A stretch of 64,000 nucleotides of DNA from Flavobacterium okayamense (GTDB lineage Bacteria > Bacteroidota > Bacteroidia > Flavobacteriales > Flavobacteriaceae), in NCBI RefSeq assembly GCF_019702945.1, contig NZ_AP024749.1, positions 1,240,001-1,304,000 of the forward strand, in the 5' to 3' direction. Made by a program: the position numbers and the translations under genes. Below the pieces are notes generated by a model. The model searched no databases. It worked only from the letters and a program-made list of their open reading frames with translations, and was not told where the DNA came from. Of the stretch, positions 34,261 to 44,551 are shown piece by piece. Position 1 is the first letter of the stretch; each line of letters opens with the position of its first letter.

Positions 34261-36615
34261 ATTCATTATTTGAATAATTGTATCAGTAAAATGAAGTTCT
34301 CCATCTTGATCGATACCTTGAATATTAATTTTTATCTTTTCTTGATAATAGTGAGGTAGCGTAACTTCAAAATTTCCTTCGGAGTTTGTATAAATATCAG
34401 GAATCCAGCCAATAGTTCCATATTCTTTAAAGGCATCTCCATTTACCTCTAAGTATTTTAAATTTTCAAAAGACTTCAATTTCTGAAAACCATTAGTTAC
34501 AATTAAATTTTTTGATTTTACTATATTATTGATTTGACTATTTCCAAAAGTTTTTTTGGTAAAAATTCGAATCACTCCATTTGAGCCATAAGTACCTGCT
34601 CCAAAACCATTTTTATTAATATAGATCTCATCAACATTATCTAATGTTAATCTATATAACTGACTTAGGTCACTTAATGGCATATTGTCAAGATAAATTA
34701 TAGGTGAATTACTTCCAGAAAAACCTGTTACCCTTCTTCCAGTAATGACAATTTCTCCACCTATTTGAGATACATTAAAACCATGACTCTGAATAAATGA
34801 CAATATATCTAAATATGAACGAGCTGTTTCTTCATCTATTTTGTAGCCTGTTGAACCAAATCTTCCTTCAAATCTTGTGTTTTCTAGTTTTTTTGAAAAT
34901 TTTGCCTCAAGGTTTATAGTGTCTAAAGAAATTACGTTTTCTAGTTTTGGGAAATCATTTGAAAATGAGACATTGTTCTGTTTTGTTGTTTCAACTGAAG
35001 AACATGTATAATTGTTAATTTTAAAAGGAATTTTAAACTTACTATTGTTACCTTCAATTTTTGAATAAATATTTAAAGTTTTAAGTTTATCTTCTTTTTT
35101 GAACAAAGAAAAATAAAATGATGTTGAATCTTCTGCTAGTAGGTTTTTAAAAATAAATTCATTCTTTTCATTTAAATCAGCAATCTCTTTAATGCCATTG
35201 TAGGAAAATAATTGGAGTTTCATTTTTTCTTTATCACTTGTAGATAGATTTTGATTTAGCTTTCCTGAAACATTTAAACCTATTTGAAATTCGTATTTAT
35301 TCGAAGGTTTTTCAGCTAAAACATCTTTTAAATCATATTTGTATTTATTAAAAGACATAAATAGATCTAATTCATATTTCTTTTTTCTATCTAAATTATT
35401 GAAATAATAATTCAGATTTGATATTTTGTTTTCAAAATAGTTGTCAATCAATAAACTCGATTGAATGTTAACATTATTAAAGTTTGTTTTTGAATTTGAT
35501 GGAACAGCACTTAAAGATAAATCAGCAAATTTGTTAGTTATTTGACCTTTTATTTTTATACTGTCTTTAATCCTTTCTACAGATTTAATTTCAATCTTAT
35601 TTTCAGATTTTTTTTTGTTAAAAAAGGCTCTCTGTGATAAGACATTATTTTCTTTATCTACTAAAATCAAATTATTAATACCTTCAAAAAAAGATTCGTT
35701 AGAAATTAAAAATTCTTTGAACGTTTTTCCTTCCAAATCAACATTAACAATGCTAAATAGTTCATTTTGATTTATTATAAGTCTTAATTTGTCCGTTTCT
35801 AGATCTTTAAGAGTCTCTTCGTTAGTTGAGATTTTTAAGAAAGTTTTGTCAGGAACCCCATAATTATTTACTGTAAGATTTATAGCAATAATTTTAGGAT
35901 TATCCATATTAACTGATTTAGATGAATTATAGTTTTCAGCTAAAATTTTATATTTTATATTCTTTGGATTTTTAATAGTGAATTTTCCAAAGCCCATTAT
36001 GTTGGTTGAAAATGTGTTGACTACTTTGTTGTTCTCGTCAAGTACTTTTACATTTTCAATTTCAATTCCATTGCCTAAGCAATCTTTAATTAATACAGTA
36101 ATACTATTGTCTGAATTGTACACAAAATTTCCGCCTTCAAAAACATAATCTATATGTTCAATAGTTTTGTTTTCATCATCAATTTTATATGTGTCAGGGT
36201 TAATAATTTTAATTTGAAAAAGTGAAGATTCATTTTCTTTAAAATTATTCATAAAGTTTGTAAACGCATGAAGATAGTAGTTTCCAGTCTGTAACTTTTT
36301 ATCTAGAGGTATATGTCCAATTAGCCTTCCATTTGAACAATAAAAAAGTTTTGTTGAAATTTCTTTTTTATTAGAGTCATATAGAGTGATAAAAACATTT
36401 GTTGTGTTAGGATGTAGTTTTTTTGTTTTTTTATCTAAAACATAGCCTTTGAACCAGATAGTTTCATTGTTTACATAAATAGTTTTGTTTAAATGTAAAT
36501 GAATGTTTTCTCTATCAAGAGCAAAATAGGAATTAAAATTATCTGAAATAAAATTATCCTCTTTTGTTTGACTGAAAAGAAATAAAGGAAAAATAAGAAA
36601 GATTAATTTTTTCAT
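34258..36615 (-). CDS. Large exported protein with MG2-like and TonB plug-like domains, no barrel
   Basis: A 785-residue protein with signal peptide (LFLFSQ). An N-terminal MG2/macroglobulin-like part contains HLHLNKTIYVNNETIWFKGYVLD and NVFITLYDSN. The middle is beta-rich. A C-terminal plug-like domain of TonB-dependent transporters includes SPIIYLDNMPLSDLSQL, DNVDEIYINKNGFGAGTYGSNGVIRIFTKK. No beta-barrel follows, so it cannot be a transporter alone. Proteins of this layout are known in Bacteroidetes without a set function. It could be a surface adhesin, a partner of other receptors, or protease-inhibitor-like. Confidence 0.75.
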   Translation of the reverse strand: MKKLIFLIFPLFLFSQTKEDNFISDNFNSYFALDRENIHLHLNKTIYVNNETIWFKGYVLDKKTKKLHPNTTNVFITLYDSNKKEISTKLFYCSNGRLIGHIPLDKKLQTGNYYLHAFTNFMNNFKENESSLFQIKIINPDTYKIDDENKTIEHIDYVFEGGNFVYNSDNSITVLIKDCLGNGIEIENVKVLDENNKVVNTFSTNIMGFGKFTIKNPKNIKYKILAENYNSSKSVNMDNPKIIAINLTVNNYGVPDKTFLKISTNEETLKDLETDKLRLIINQNELFSIVNVDLEGKTFKEFLISNESFFEGINNLILVDKENNVLSQRAFFNKKKSENKIEIKSVERIKDSIKIKGQITNKFADLSLSAVPSNSKTNFNNVNIQSSLLIDNYFENKISNLNYYFNNLDRKKKYELDLFMSFNKYKYDLKDVLAEKPSNKYEFQIGLNVSGKLNQNLSTSDKEKMKLQLFSYNGIKEIADLNEKNEFIFKNLLAEDSTSFYFSLFKKEDKLKTLNIYSKIEGNNSKFKIPFKINNYTCSSVETTKQNNVSFSNDFPKLENVISLDTINLEAKFSKKLENTRFEGRFGSTGYKIDEETARSYLDILSFIQSHGFNVSQIGGEIVITGRRVTGFSGSNSPIIYLDNMPLSDLSQLYRLTLDNVDEIYINKNGFGAGTYGSNGVIRIFTKKTFGNSQINNIVKSKNLIVTNGFQKLKSFENLKYLEVNGDAFKEYGTIGWIPDIYTNSEGNFEVTLPHYYQEKIKINIQGIDQDGELHFTDTIIQIMN

Positions 36616-36628
36616 TTCGTTTTTTTTG

Positions 36629-36636
36629 CAAAAATA
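36629..36636 (-). promoter_or_regulatory. -7 box for the plug-domain gene
   Basis: TATTTTTG on the reverse strand (CAAAAATA forward), 14 bp before the start at 36615. It is directly next to the groEL terminator. Confidence 0.45.
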
Positions 36637-36639
36637 AAA

Positions 36640-36662
36640 AACCGTTCTAATCTAGAACGGTT
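36640..36662 (-). terminator. Terminator after groEL
   Basis: AACCGTTCTA and TAGAACGGTT around ATC, with A/T runs on both sides; it stops transcripts from groES-groEL before the plug-domain gene. Confidence 0.85.
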
Positions 36663-36690
36663 TTTTTGTTAAATGTTTGTAACTTTTTGA

Positions 36691-38328
<1,638 letters not shown>

Positions 38329-38371
38329 TTAAATTGTTTAAAGTTTAATGTTGTTTTTATTCATTTAACTT

Positions 38372-38647
38372 TTAAAGAATCGCATAAATTTCATCTTCAC
38401 GCATGATAAGGTAATCTTTACCTTCATACTTGAACTCTGTTCCTGAGTATTTGCCATACAATACCACATCTCCTGTTTTAACTGTCATGTTGTGGTCTTT
38501 TTTACCGTTTCCTACAGCTACTACAGTTCCTTTTTGTGGTTTCTCTTTTGCTGTGTCAGGTATAATAATTCCTGAAGCTGTTGTAGTTTCAGCAGCCATT
38601 GGCTCTATAACTACGCGATCTGAAATTGGTTTAATGTTTAATGACAT
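38372..38647 (-). CDS. groES: 10 kDa co-chaperonin GroES
   Basis: A 91-residue co-chaperonin starting [16 protein letters not shown] at 38647. The mobile-loop region ([22 protein letters not shown]) and the conserved ending [14 protein letters not shown] are present. An upstream in-frame ATG would add 24 lysine-rich residues that no GroES has and is rejected. It leads the groES-groEL unit, separated by a terminator from secG. Confidence 0.96.
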   Translation of the reverse strand: MSLNIKPISDRVVIEPMAAETTTASGIIIPDTAKEKPQKGTVVAVGNGKKDHNMTVKTGDVVLYGKYSGTEFKYEGKDYLIMREDEIYAIL

Positions 38648-38733
38648 ATTTTTAAATTTTAATTTAAGTTTTACGTATCTCTTTTTTTCAGAAATTATGC
38701 CAAAGCAATTTTCTGACATTTTTGCTTAAAATA

Positions 38734-38763
38734 AAAATGCCAGCACTGACAGGCTGGCATTTT
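38734..38763 (-). terminator. Terminator after secG
   Basis: AAAATGCCAGC and GCTGGCATTTT around an 8-base loop with flanking A/T, ending the miaB-to-secG transcript before groES. Confidence 0.85.
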
Positions 38764-38785
38764 TATAATGTGTTTTTGACTCTTA

Positions 38786-39145
38786 TTATTGAGCAGCTTC
38801 TTCAGTAGCTGTTTCTCCAGTTGTTTCTGTAGCAGGCTGAGCTGCTTCAGGAGTTGGAGTTACAGGCATCTGCATAGTAGTATTTTCTTCTCCGCCTAAA
38901 ATTTTAGAACCTTGACTTCCTGAATCGAAAGAAATAGAAGATAATAAAATTAAAGCAATTAAAATACCACCTAAAGTCCAAGTACTTTTATCTAAAAAGT
39001 CTGTTGTTTTTTGTACTCCACCTAATTGTTGTGTTCCAGCTCCAAATGTTGAAGATAATCCACCACCTTTAGGATTTTGAACCATGATAGCTAAAATCAA
39101 TAAAAAACAAACAATTGTGATTGCGATTAAAAATCCTGTAAACAT
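38786..39145 (-). CDS. secG: Preprotein translocase subunit SecG
   Basis: A 119-residue SecG. Two membrane helices (about 3-22 and 54-72) flank the family block MVQNPKGGGLSSTFGAGTQQLGGVQKTTDFLDKSTW. It assists SecYE/SecA export. The long Thr/Glu/Ala-rich C-terminal tail (about 85-119) is typical of Bacteroidetes. It is the last gene of the reverse-strand operon. Confidence 0.93.
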   Translation of the reverse strand: MFTGFLIAITIVCFLLILAIMVQNPKGGGLSSTFGAGTQQLGGVQKTTDFLDKSTWTLGGILIALILLSSISFDSGSQGSKILGGEENTTMQMPVTPTPEAAQPATETTGETATEEAAQ

Positions 39146-39148
39146 AAT

Positions 39149-39925
39149 CTAGTTATTATTTTGTTGTAATTTTTTTATATTTTCAATTCGGTCTGCAAAG
39201 AAACTACTTTTTTCTGGATATTTCAAAATTAATATTTCATATGCTTGAATTGCACGTTGATATTTTTTTTGTTCCAAGTATATTTTTGCCAAAGTTTCTG
39301 TCATTAAATGTGTTGGTTCTTCTGCACTTTTCGCAATATTGCTGGGCGCAGTAGTACTTTCTTTTGTTGGAGAAATTTTTGGATTATTTTCAATAAATTT
39401 ATCGATTAAATCGAATTTTTTACTCTTATCATCTTCAAATTCTACTTCTTTTTCTTCTTCATTGCGATCAATTGGTGCAAATTGTGTAAGTTGAAGCCAT
39501 TCGCTAAACGAATGTTTTTCATTATTTTCGAATGAAAGAGGTTTGCCAATTTCTAATTCTTCTTCAATTTTAGTTGGTATTCCAACTTCTGCTTGCGAAG
39601 AAGCTATTTCAACAAATTCAACTTCGTTTACCTTAATATTACTAATAATTTCTTCTTGTGCTTCAATATTATTTTTTTGAAGCGTTGTAAATTCATCAGA
39701 AGTAATAAACTCAAAAAGGATTGTCCTGTCTTGAGTGTGAGCCGCAGTTTTCTTTAACTCGTAATTATAACGATAGCTCTCTTGATTAAACAAACCTTTT
39801 AAATACAAAGCACGAGCACTTTGAAAAAACGGAAATTCTTGCAAAATGCTTTCTAAAACTTGCGTTTGCTTCTCGTTTATAGTTTGCGGTTTGTTTAATA
39901 AATATGTGAAATCGTTTGTATTCAA
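39149..39925 (-). CDS. Tetratricopeptide-repeat protein
   Basis: A 258-residue protein starting at TTG immediately after the lptE stop. Its N-terminal helices contain FPFFQSARALYLKGLFNQ, the middle is acidic and low-complexity, and the C-terminal 60 residues hold at least one TPR unit (LAKIYLEQKKYQRAIQAYEILILKYPEK). A scaffold role is likely; it is found between lptE and secG in related genomes. Confidence 0.75.
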   Translation of the reverse strand: MNTNDFTYLLNKPQTINEKQTQVLESILQEFPFFQSARALYLKGLFNQESYRYNYELKKTAAHTQDRTILFEFITSDEFTTLQKNNIEAQEEIISNIKVNEVEFVEIASSQAEVGIPTKIEEELEIGKPLSFENNEKHSFSEWLQLTQFAPIDRNEEEKEVEFEDDKSKKFDLIDKFIENNPKISPTKESTTAPSNIAKSAEEPTHLMTETLAKIYLEQKKYQRAIQAYEILILKYPEKSSFFADRIENIKKLQQNNN

Positions 39926-39926
39926 A

Positions 39927-40430
39927 TTACCATTTTGCTAAAGATGCATTAAAAACATCTTGAGTGATTCGTGTAAATATTTCGTCTAATGCTGTTGTTA
40001 AAGTATTCCCCGACATTTGTTCGTTTGCTGGATAATCATAAAAGAATGAAAAACGTTTTTCAAAATCGTCTTCTTCTTTATTTTTATTGGTAAAACGAAC
40101 CAAAACACCAATTGTTAATCGGTTTTGTGCAGCACGTTGATCGGCAGTTGCGGTCATTGGTGTGATGCGATATTCTACAATTTCGCCTTCGTATAATAAA
40201 TCACCCCCTTGATTCACAAGATTTAAACTCGTTTGGTTTTGTATGATTTCTTGTAAAGCTAATGTAAACGTTCTTTCAATTCCAGGTTCAACTAAATCAG
40301 CGGTATTTTGGAAGTAATTGACTTGATAAGTGTCCGCGTCAATTGGTTTCGCTCCTGTAAAGTTGTAGTATTTGCAACTGTTTAAAGAGAAGCAAATGAT
40401 GATAATTAATATATATGTTGTTTTTCTCAT
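39927..40430 (-). CDS. lptE: LPS-assembly lipoprotein LptE
   Basis: A 167-residue lipoprotein (signal ending at FSLNSC, Cys19). It has the LptE pattern GIERTFTLALQEIIQNQTSLNLVNQGGDLLYEGEIVEYRI. In the outer membrane LptE plugs LptD and helps insert LPS. It lies in the operon of the sigma-54-type regulator and secG, the expected flavobacterial place. Confidence 0.85.
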   Translation of the reverse strand: MRKTTYILIIIICFSLNSCKYYNFTGAKPIDADTYQVNYFQNTADLVEPGIERTFTLALQEIIQNQTSLNLVNQGGDLLYEGEIVEYRITPMTATADQRAAQNRLTIGVLVRFTNKNKEEDDFEKRFSFFYDYPANEQMSGNTLTTALDEIFTRITQDVFNASLAKW

Positions 40431-40432
40431 TT

Positions 40433-41092
40433 TTATTCTTGAACCAAGCGATTTGTATTTTTCAAAGCTTTTATAAATTCTTTTTCTTTAATTGTGTCTA
40501 AAGGTCTGAAATCTTTTCCATAATGCAAAAATGAAGTTACTTTATCATTTTCGTGTAAATTTTTAAACTTTGTATTTGATATGTCTAAAAAATAGTTTTC
40601 AGAATAATAATTTTCAAAACTATTTAAAATATATCCAAACATAATTGGTTTTTTATTTATACAAACTGCAAATTGCTTACCAATGTAGTTAGTGTTTAGT
40701 TCAATTTTTGATAATTTTTCCAAAACTGAATTATCAAATTTAAAAGCTGATTTTTTTGTGTTAAAATTTATTATTTCAGAATCATTAATAATTGGATTTC
40801 TTTCTAATTCTTCAAAATTTGCTTTAAAATTTCCGCAATAAATAATGTTTCTGTATTCTCTTAAAGTGTCAATCCTTACGTTTTTATTAATTAGATTATT
40901 AATTCGTTCTATTGAATAATCTGGTAGATTTTGTAATTTTTCTTCAGTGTAAAAATCTTTAATAGATACGCCATCATTTGATTCTATTCGTTCTTTAGTT
41001 AAATAAATTTCAATTTTATCTTCTTTCATTTTACAAGAAGAAAATAACAAGATGAAACTAAATATTACCAAAAAAACCTTTTCCCTTTTCAC
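40433..41092 (-). CDS. Hypothetical lipoprotein
   Basis: A 219-residue protein starting at GTG, with a signal MKREKVFLVIFSFILLFSSC (lipobox Cys20). The rest is charged alpha/beta sequence without recognised motifs. The start codon lies inside a purine-rich heptamer repeat. It lies 2 bp before lptE and 17 bp after the regulator gene, so it is part of the operon. In many relatives lptE directly follows the regulator, so this may be an insertion. Confidence 0.6.
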   Translation of the reverse strand: MKREKVFLVIFSFILLFSSCKMKEDKIEIYLTKERIESNDGVSIKDFYTEEKLQNLPDYSIERINNLINKNVRIDTLREYRNIIYCGNFKANFEELERNPIINDSEIINFNTKKSAFKFDNSVLEKLSKIELNTNYIGKQFAVCINKKPIMFGYILNSFENYYSENYFLDISNTKFKNLHENDKVTSFLHYGKDFRPLDTIKEKEFIKALKNTNRLVQE

Positions 41093-41110
41093 TTTTGCCT
41101 TTAACCTTAT
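41077..41110 (-). repeat. Purine-rich heptamer repeat at a gene start
   Basis: On the reverse strand AAAGGCA, AAAGTGA, AAAGGGA, AAAGGTT in register. The second unit supplies the GTG start at 41092, and the later units encode residues 2-5 (KREK) of the lipoprotein. Confidence 0.65.
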
Positions 41111-42375
41111 TACAAATCGTATTGTTTAATTTTTCGGTATAATGTTCTTTCAGAAATTCCTAATTCATCAGCCGCCGCTTTCCTCTTTCCTTTGTTGCGT
41201 TCTAATGCTTTTTTAATTAATTCTATTTCTTTTGCCTCTAAACTCAAAGTTTCTTCTTCTTCAACGGTTTCTGCAAATAAGAAATTATCATCGTCTAAAT
41301 CGTCATCATGAATTTCTTCTTGAACAATTTCTGGTCGAACCGGATATAATTCTGCTTTAGGTTCTTCATCAAAGATAACATTATCTTCTTTTTGACCGTA
41401 AATGCGTTGAATTAAATTTTTATTGGTTTCTTGAACTTTAGAACTTCCGTTTTGCATCAATTCTAATGTCAGCTTTTTCAAATCATTCAAGTCAGCTTTC
41501 ATGTCGAAAAGCACTTTGTACAAAATTTCTCTTTCGTTGCTAAAATCACTATCCTTTTTAGTATGATTAATTACCGAAGGTAAATTACTTCCTTCTTTTG
41601 GTAAATAGCCTTGTAAAGTAGCCACCGAAATTTCTCTATTGGTTTCTAAAACCGAAATTTGTTCGGCAATATTTCGCAACTGACGAACATTTCCACTCCA
41701 ACGGTGACGAATTAAATACTGCACAGCATCATCAGTTAAGCGAATTGGCGGCATTTTGTATTTATGTGCAAAATCGGAAGCAAACTTTCTAAATAGAATA
41801 TGAATATCGTCTTTTCTATCGCGTAAAGGCGGCAATAAAATTTCAACCGTACTTAAACGATAGAATAAATCTTCACGAAATTTTCCTTTTTCAATCGCTT
41901 CCATCATATTAACGTTGGTTGCAGCCACAATACGAACATTCGTTTTTTGAACTTGTGAAGAACCTACTTTTATAAATTCACCATTTTCTAAAACACGCAA
42001 TAAACGAACTTGTGTAGTTAAAGGTAACTCACCAACTTCATCTAAGAATATAGTTCCACCATCGGCTACTTCAAAATAACCTTCGCGAGTAGAAGTTGCT
42101 CCTGTAAAAGCACCTTTTTCGTGTCCGAAAAGTTCACTATCAATAGTCCCTTCTGGAATGGCGCCACAGTTTACCGCAATATACTTACCATGTTTACGAT
42201 GTGATAGTGCATGTATAATTTTTGGAATACTTTCTTTACCAACACCACTTTCTCCTGTAACTAAAACTGAAATATCTGTTGGCGCTACTTGGATAGCTTT
42301 TTCTATGGCACGATTTAATTTTGGGTCGTTACCTATAATTTCAAAGCGTTGTTTTATATTTTGAATGCTTTCCAT
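41110..42375 (-). CDS. Sigma-54-type AAA+ transcriptional activator
   Basis: A 421-residue protein with the AAA+ domain at about 10-245: Walker A GESGVGKE, the sigma-54 contact loop GAFTGA, Walker B IFLDEVGEL and the arginine finger region FREDLFYRLSTVEI. A linker of about 100 acidic residues precedes a Fis-type HTH at the C-terminus (GKRKAAADELGISERTLYRKIKQYDL). No N-terminal receiver or sensor domain exists, so its input is unclear. It lies in the operon from miaB to secG, and relatives are found there. Confidence 0.9.
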   Translation of the reverse strand: MESIQNIKQRFEIIGNDPKLNRAIEKAIQVAPTDISVLVTGESGVGKESIPKIIHALSHRKHGKYIAVNCGAIPEGTIDSELFGHEKGAFTGATSTREGYFEVADGGTIFLDEVGELPLTTQVRLLRVLENGEFIKVGSSQVQKTNVRIVAATNVNMMEAIEKGKFREDLFYRLSTVEILLPPLRDRKDDIHILFRKFASDFAHKYKMPPIRLTDDAVQYLIRHRWSGNVRQLRNIAEQISVLETNREISVATLQGYLPKEGSNLPSVINHTKKDSDFSNEREILYKVLFDMKADLNDLKKLTLELMQNGSSKVQETNKNLIQRIYGQKEDNVIFDEEPKAELYPVRPEIVQEEIHDDDLDDDNFLFAETVEEEETLSLEAKEIELIKKALERNKGKRKAAADELGISERTLYRKIKQYDL

Positions 42376-42425
42376 TCTAATTGTTTCAAGTTGTTTTTTG
42401 TTGTAGTGTTATAAAAAAAGCATAG

Positions 42426-42923
42426 TTATTTTAAACTCTTTTTAATGTTTAAAGAATTGAATAATTCTTTTAAGTCATTCAATTGATTATTTCTTAAATC
42501 GGACTTTTTAATAAAATTAGCTCTATTCTTATAAGTGTAAATTAAGAAAAACTCATTTTTTTCCACAACTTTAAAAATGTCTTTCCAAAAATGCTTTACT
42601 TCAAATGTTTCTCCTTTTTCTTGAAAATAATCCTCATTTAAAATGTAAATTATCTTTTCTTTTAATCTTGGGTTTTCCTGAATTTGTCTTTTTGAAGTCT
42701 TATATATAGAATAAATTGTAAAGGAAATAAATAAGATAAAAACTAATAATGGAACCCAAAGATTAATTAAATCCAAAGCATCTTTTAAATAAAAGTTTAG
42801 AATTAAAAACAAAAGTATTGCTATTCCATAAAGCGCTATTTTTTGATTTTTAAAAACAAGTAATGACGCTTTAAAGGTACTTTTAATATCAAAAGTTGGA
42901 GTTACAATAATGTCTTGATTCAT
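42426..42923 (-). CDS. YcxB-like membrane protein
   Basis: A 165-residue protein with two hydrophobic helices (about 32-50 and 54-73). A C-terminal domain (about 85-160) has the pattern of YcxB-like proteins: GETFEVKHFWKDIFKVVEKNEFFLIYTYKNRANFIKKSDL. The function is unknown. It sits 9 bp after miaB, in the operon. Confidence 0.65.
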   Translation of the reverse strand: MNQDIIVTPTFDIKSTFKASLLVFKNQKIALYGIAILLFLILNFYLKDALDLINLWVPLLVFILFISFTIYSIYKTSKRQIQENPRLKEKIIYILNEDYFQEKGETFEVKHFWKDIFKVVEKNEFFLIYTYKNRANFIKKSDLRNNQLNDLKELFNSLNIKKSLK

Positions 42924-42932
42924 CTTATTAAT

Positions 42933-44381
42933 TTATTGCATAATTTCTGAATATCCTACTGCTTCTCCAATAAGTGTAGCAGCAGTACAATCTGAAATTT
43001 TTACGTTAACAAAATCGCCAGGTTTGTAATTTTCTTTAGGGAAAACCACCACTGTATTTTGAGAGTTTCTTCCACTCCAATGTTGGTCTGAACGTTTTGA
43101 ATCTTTTTCAATTAAAACTTCAACAGTTTGACCTACGAAACGTTGTGTTCTTTCTAAAGCAATACGTTGTTGTAAATCGATAATTTCATTTAAACGTCGC
43201 TTTTTAACTTCTTCAGGAACATCATCTTCCATTTTTCTAGCAGCTAAAGTTCCAGGTCTTTCAGAATAAGCAAACATAAAACCGAAATCGTAACGAACAT
43301 GTTCCATTAACGATAAAGTATCTTGATGGTCTTCTTCAGTTTCTGTTGGGAAACCAGAAATCATATCTTGTGATAATGAAATGTCTGGAATAATTTCATA
43401 GATTTTATCAACTAAAGCAATATATTCTTCACGAGTATGTTGACGATTCATTTCTTTTAAAATACGCGTACTTCCCGATTGAACTGGTAAGTGTATGTAT
43501 TTACAAATATTATGGTGTTTTGCCATCACTTCAATAACTTCCACATGCATATCTTGTGGGTTTGAAGTTGAAAAACGAAAACGCATTTTTGGAAATTGCG
43601 TAGCACACATATCTAATAACTGAGCAAAGTCAACCGCAGTTGCTTTTTGCATTTCGCTAGCTTTGTCGTAATCTTTCTTAAGTCCGCCACCATACCATAA
43701 AAAGCTATCTACATTTTGACCAAGTAAAGTAACTTCTTTAAAACCTTTACTCCATAAATCTTGTATTTCTTCTAAAATACTTTGCGGGTCACGACTTCGT
43801 TCTCTTCCTCTTGTAAAAGGAACTACACAAAACGTGCACATATTATCACATCCACGTGTAATGGAAACAAAAGCGGTAACACCGTTGCTACTTAAACGAA
43901 CCGGTTGAATATCGCCATACGTTTCTTCTTTAGATAAGATTACGTTAATTGCATCACGACCTTCGTCTACTTCTTTTAAAAGATTCGGAATGTCTTTATA
44001 TGCATCTGGTCCTACAACCATATCTACAATTTTCTCTTCGTCTAAAAATTTTTCTTTTAAACGTTCTGCCATACAACCTAAAACCCCAACTTTCATCGAA
44101 GGATTTATTTTCTTTATAGCATTATATTGTTCCAAACGCTTACGAACCGTTTGTTCTGCTTTATCGCGTATAGAACAAGTGTTTACCAAAACTAAATCGG
44201 CTTCTTCTAAGTTTTGAGTAGTGTTATACCCTTGATTAGCTAAAATAGAAGCAACTATTTCACTGTCTGAAAAATTCATTTGGCAACCATAACTTTCAAT
44301 AAAAAGTTTTTTAGTATTGCCTTCCTTTTGTTCTTGAACTAAACTTGTTCCTTGTTTGTTTTCTTCAATTACCTTTTCCAT
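42933..44381 (-). CDS. miaB: tRNA-2-methylthio-N6-dimethylallyladenosine synthase MiaB
   Basis: A 482-residue radical SAM methylthiotransferase modifying A37 of tRNAs. UPF0004 domain with three cluster Cys (ESYGCQMNFSDSE, VNTCSIRDKAE, VGVLGCMAER), radical SAM CxxxCxxC in RGCDNMCTFCVVPFTRGRERSR, and a C-terminal TRAM domain (FVGQTVEVLIEKDSK). The N-terminus has a short basic extension. It is the first gene of the reverse operon and divergent from topA. Confidence 0.96.
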   Translation of the reverse strand: MEKVIEENKQGTSLVQEQKEGNTKKLFIESYGCQMNFSDSEIVASILANQGYNTTQNLEEADLVLVNTCSIRDKAEQTVRKRLEQYNAIKKINPSMKVGVLGCMAERLKEKFLDEEKIVDMVVGPDAYKDIPNLLKEVDEGRDAINVILSKEETYGDIQPVRLSSNGVTAFVSITRGCDNMCTFCVVPFTRGRERSRDPQSILEEIQDLWSKGFKEVTLLGQNVDSFLWYGGGLKKDYDKASEMQKATAVDFAQLLDMCATQFPKMRFRFSTSNPQDMHVEVIEVMAKHHNICKYIHLPVQSGSTRILKEMNRQHTREEYIALVDKIYEIIPDISLSQDMISGFPTETEEDHQDTLSLMEHVRYDFGFMFAYSERPGTLAARKMEDDVPEEVKKRRLNEIIDLQQRIALERTQRFVGQTVEVLIEKDSKRSDQHWSGRNSQNTVVVFPKENYKPGDFVNVKISDCTAATLIGEAVGYSEIMQ

Positions 44382-44421
44382 ATAATCAAATTCCGAATGC
44401 GATTTTATATAATTCGGGTTG

Positions 44422-44453
44422 CAAAGATAATACTAAAATGTAAAATATGACAA
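44422..44453 (-). promoter_or_regulatory. miaB promoter
   Basis: On the reverse strand TTG (44453-44451), a 21-bp spacer and TATCTTTG (44429-44422), a full match, 41 bp before the miaB start. It drives the operon from miaB to secG. Confidence 0.7.
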
Positions 44454-44503
44454 CTTGTCAGATTTTCTTTAACAAAATATTTTGCTGAAAAACGTCTAAA
44501 AAA

Positions 44504-44532
44504 TTGAAATTGAAAAAAAACTTATACTTTTG
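44504..44532 (+). promoter_or_regulatory. topA promoter
   Basis: TTG at 44504-44506, 18 bp, TACTTTTG at 44525-44532. An upstream in-frame TTG that could extend topA by 16 codons is this -33 box, so the true start is the ATG at 44552. Confidence 0.7.
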
Positions 44533-44551
44533 CCACAAAGAAAAAGTTGAA

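Noticed and set aside
38648..38733. CIRCE or sigma-32-like element before groES
   Set aside because: No TTAGCACTC/GAGTGCTAA inverted repeat or other heat-shock box is present. A TTGGCATAA segment is insufficient for a sigma-54 site.
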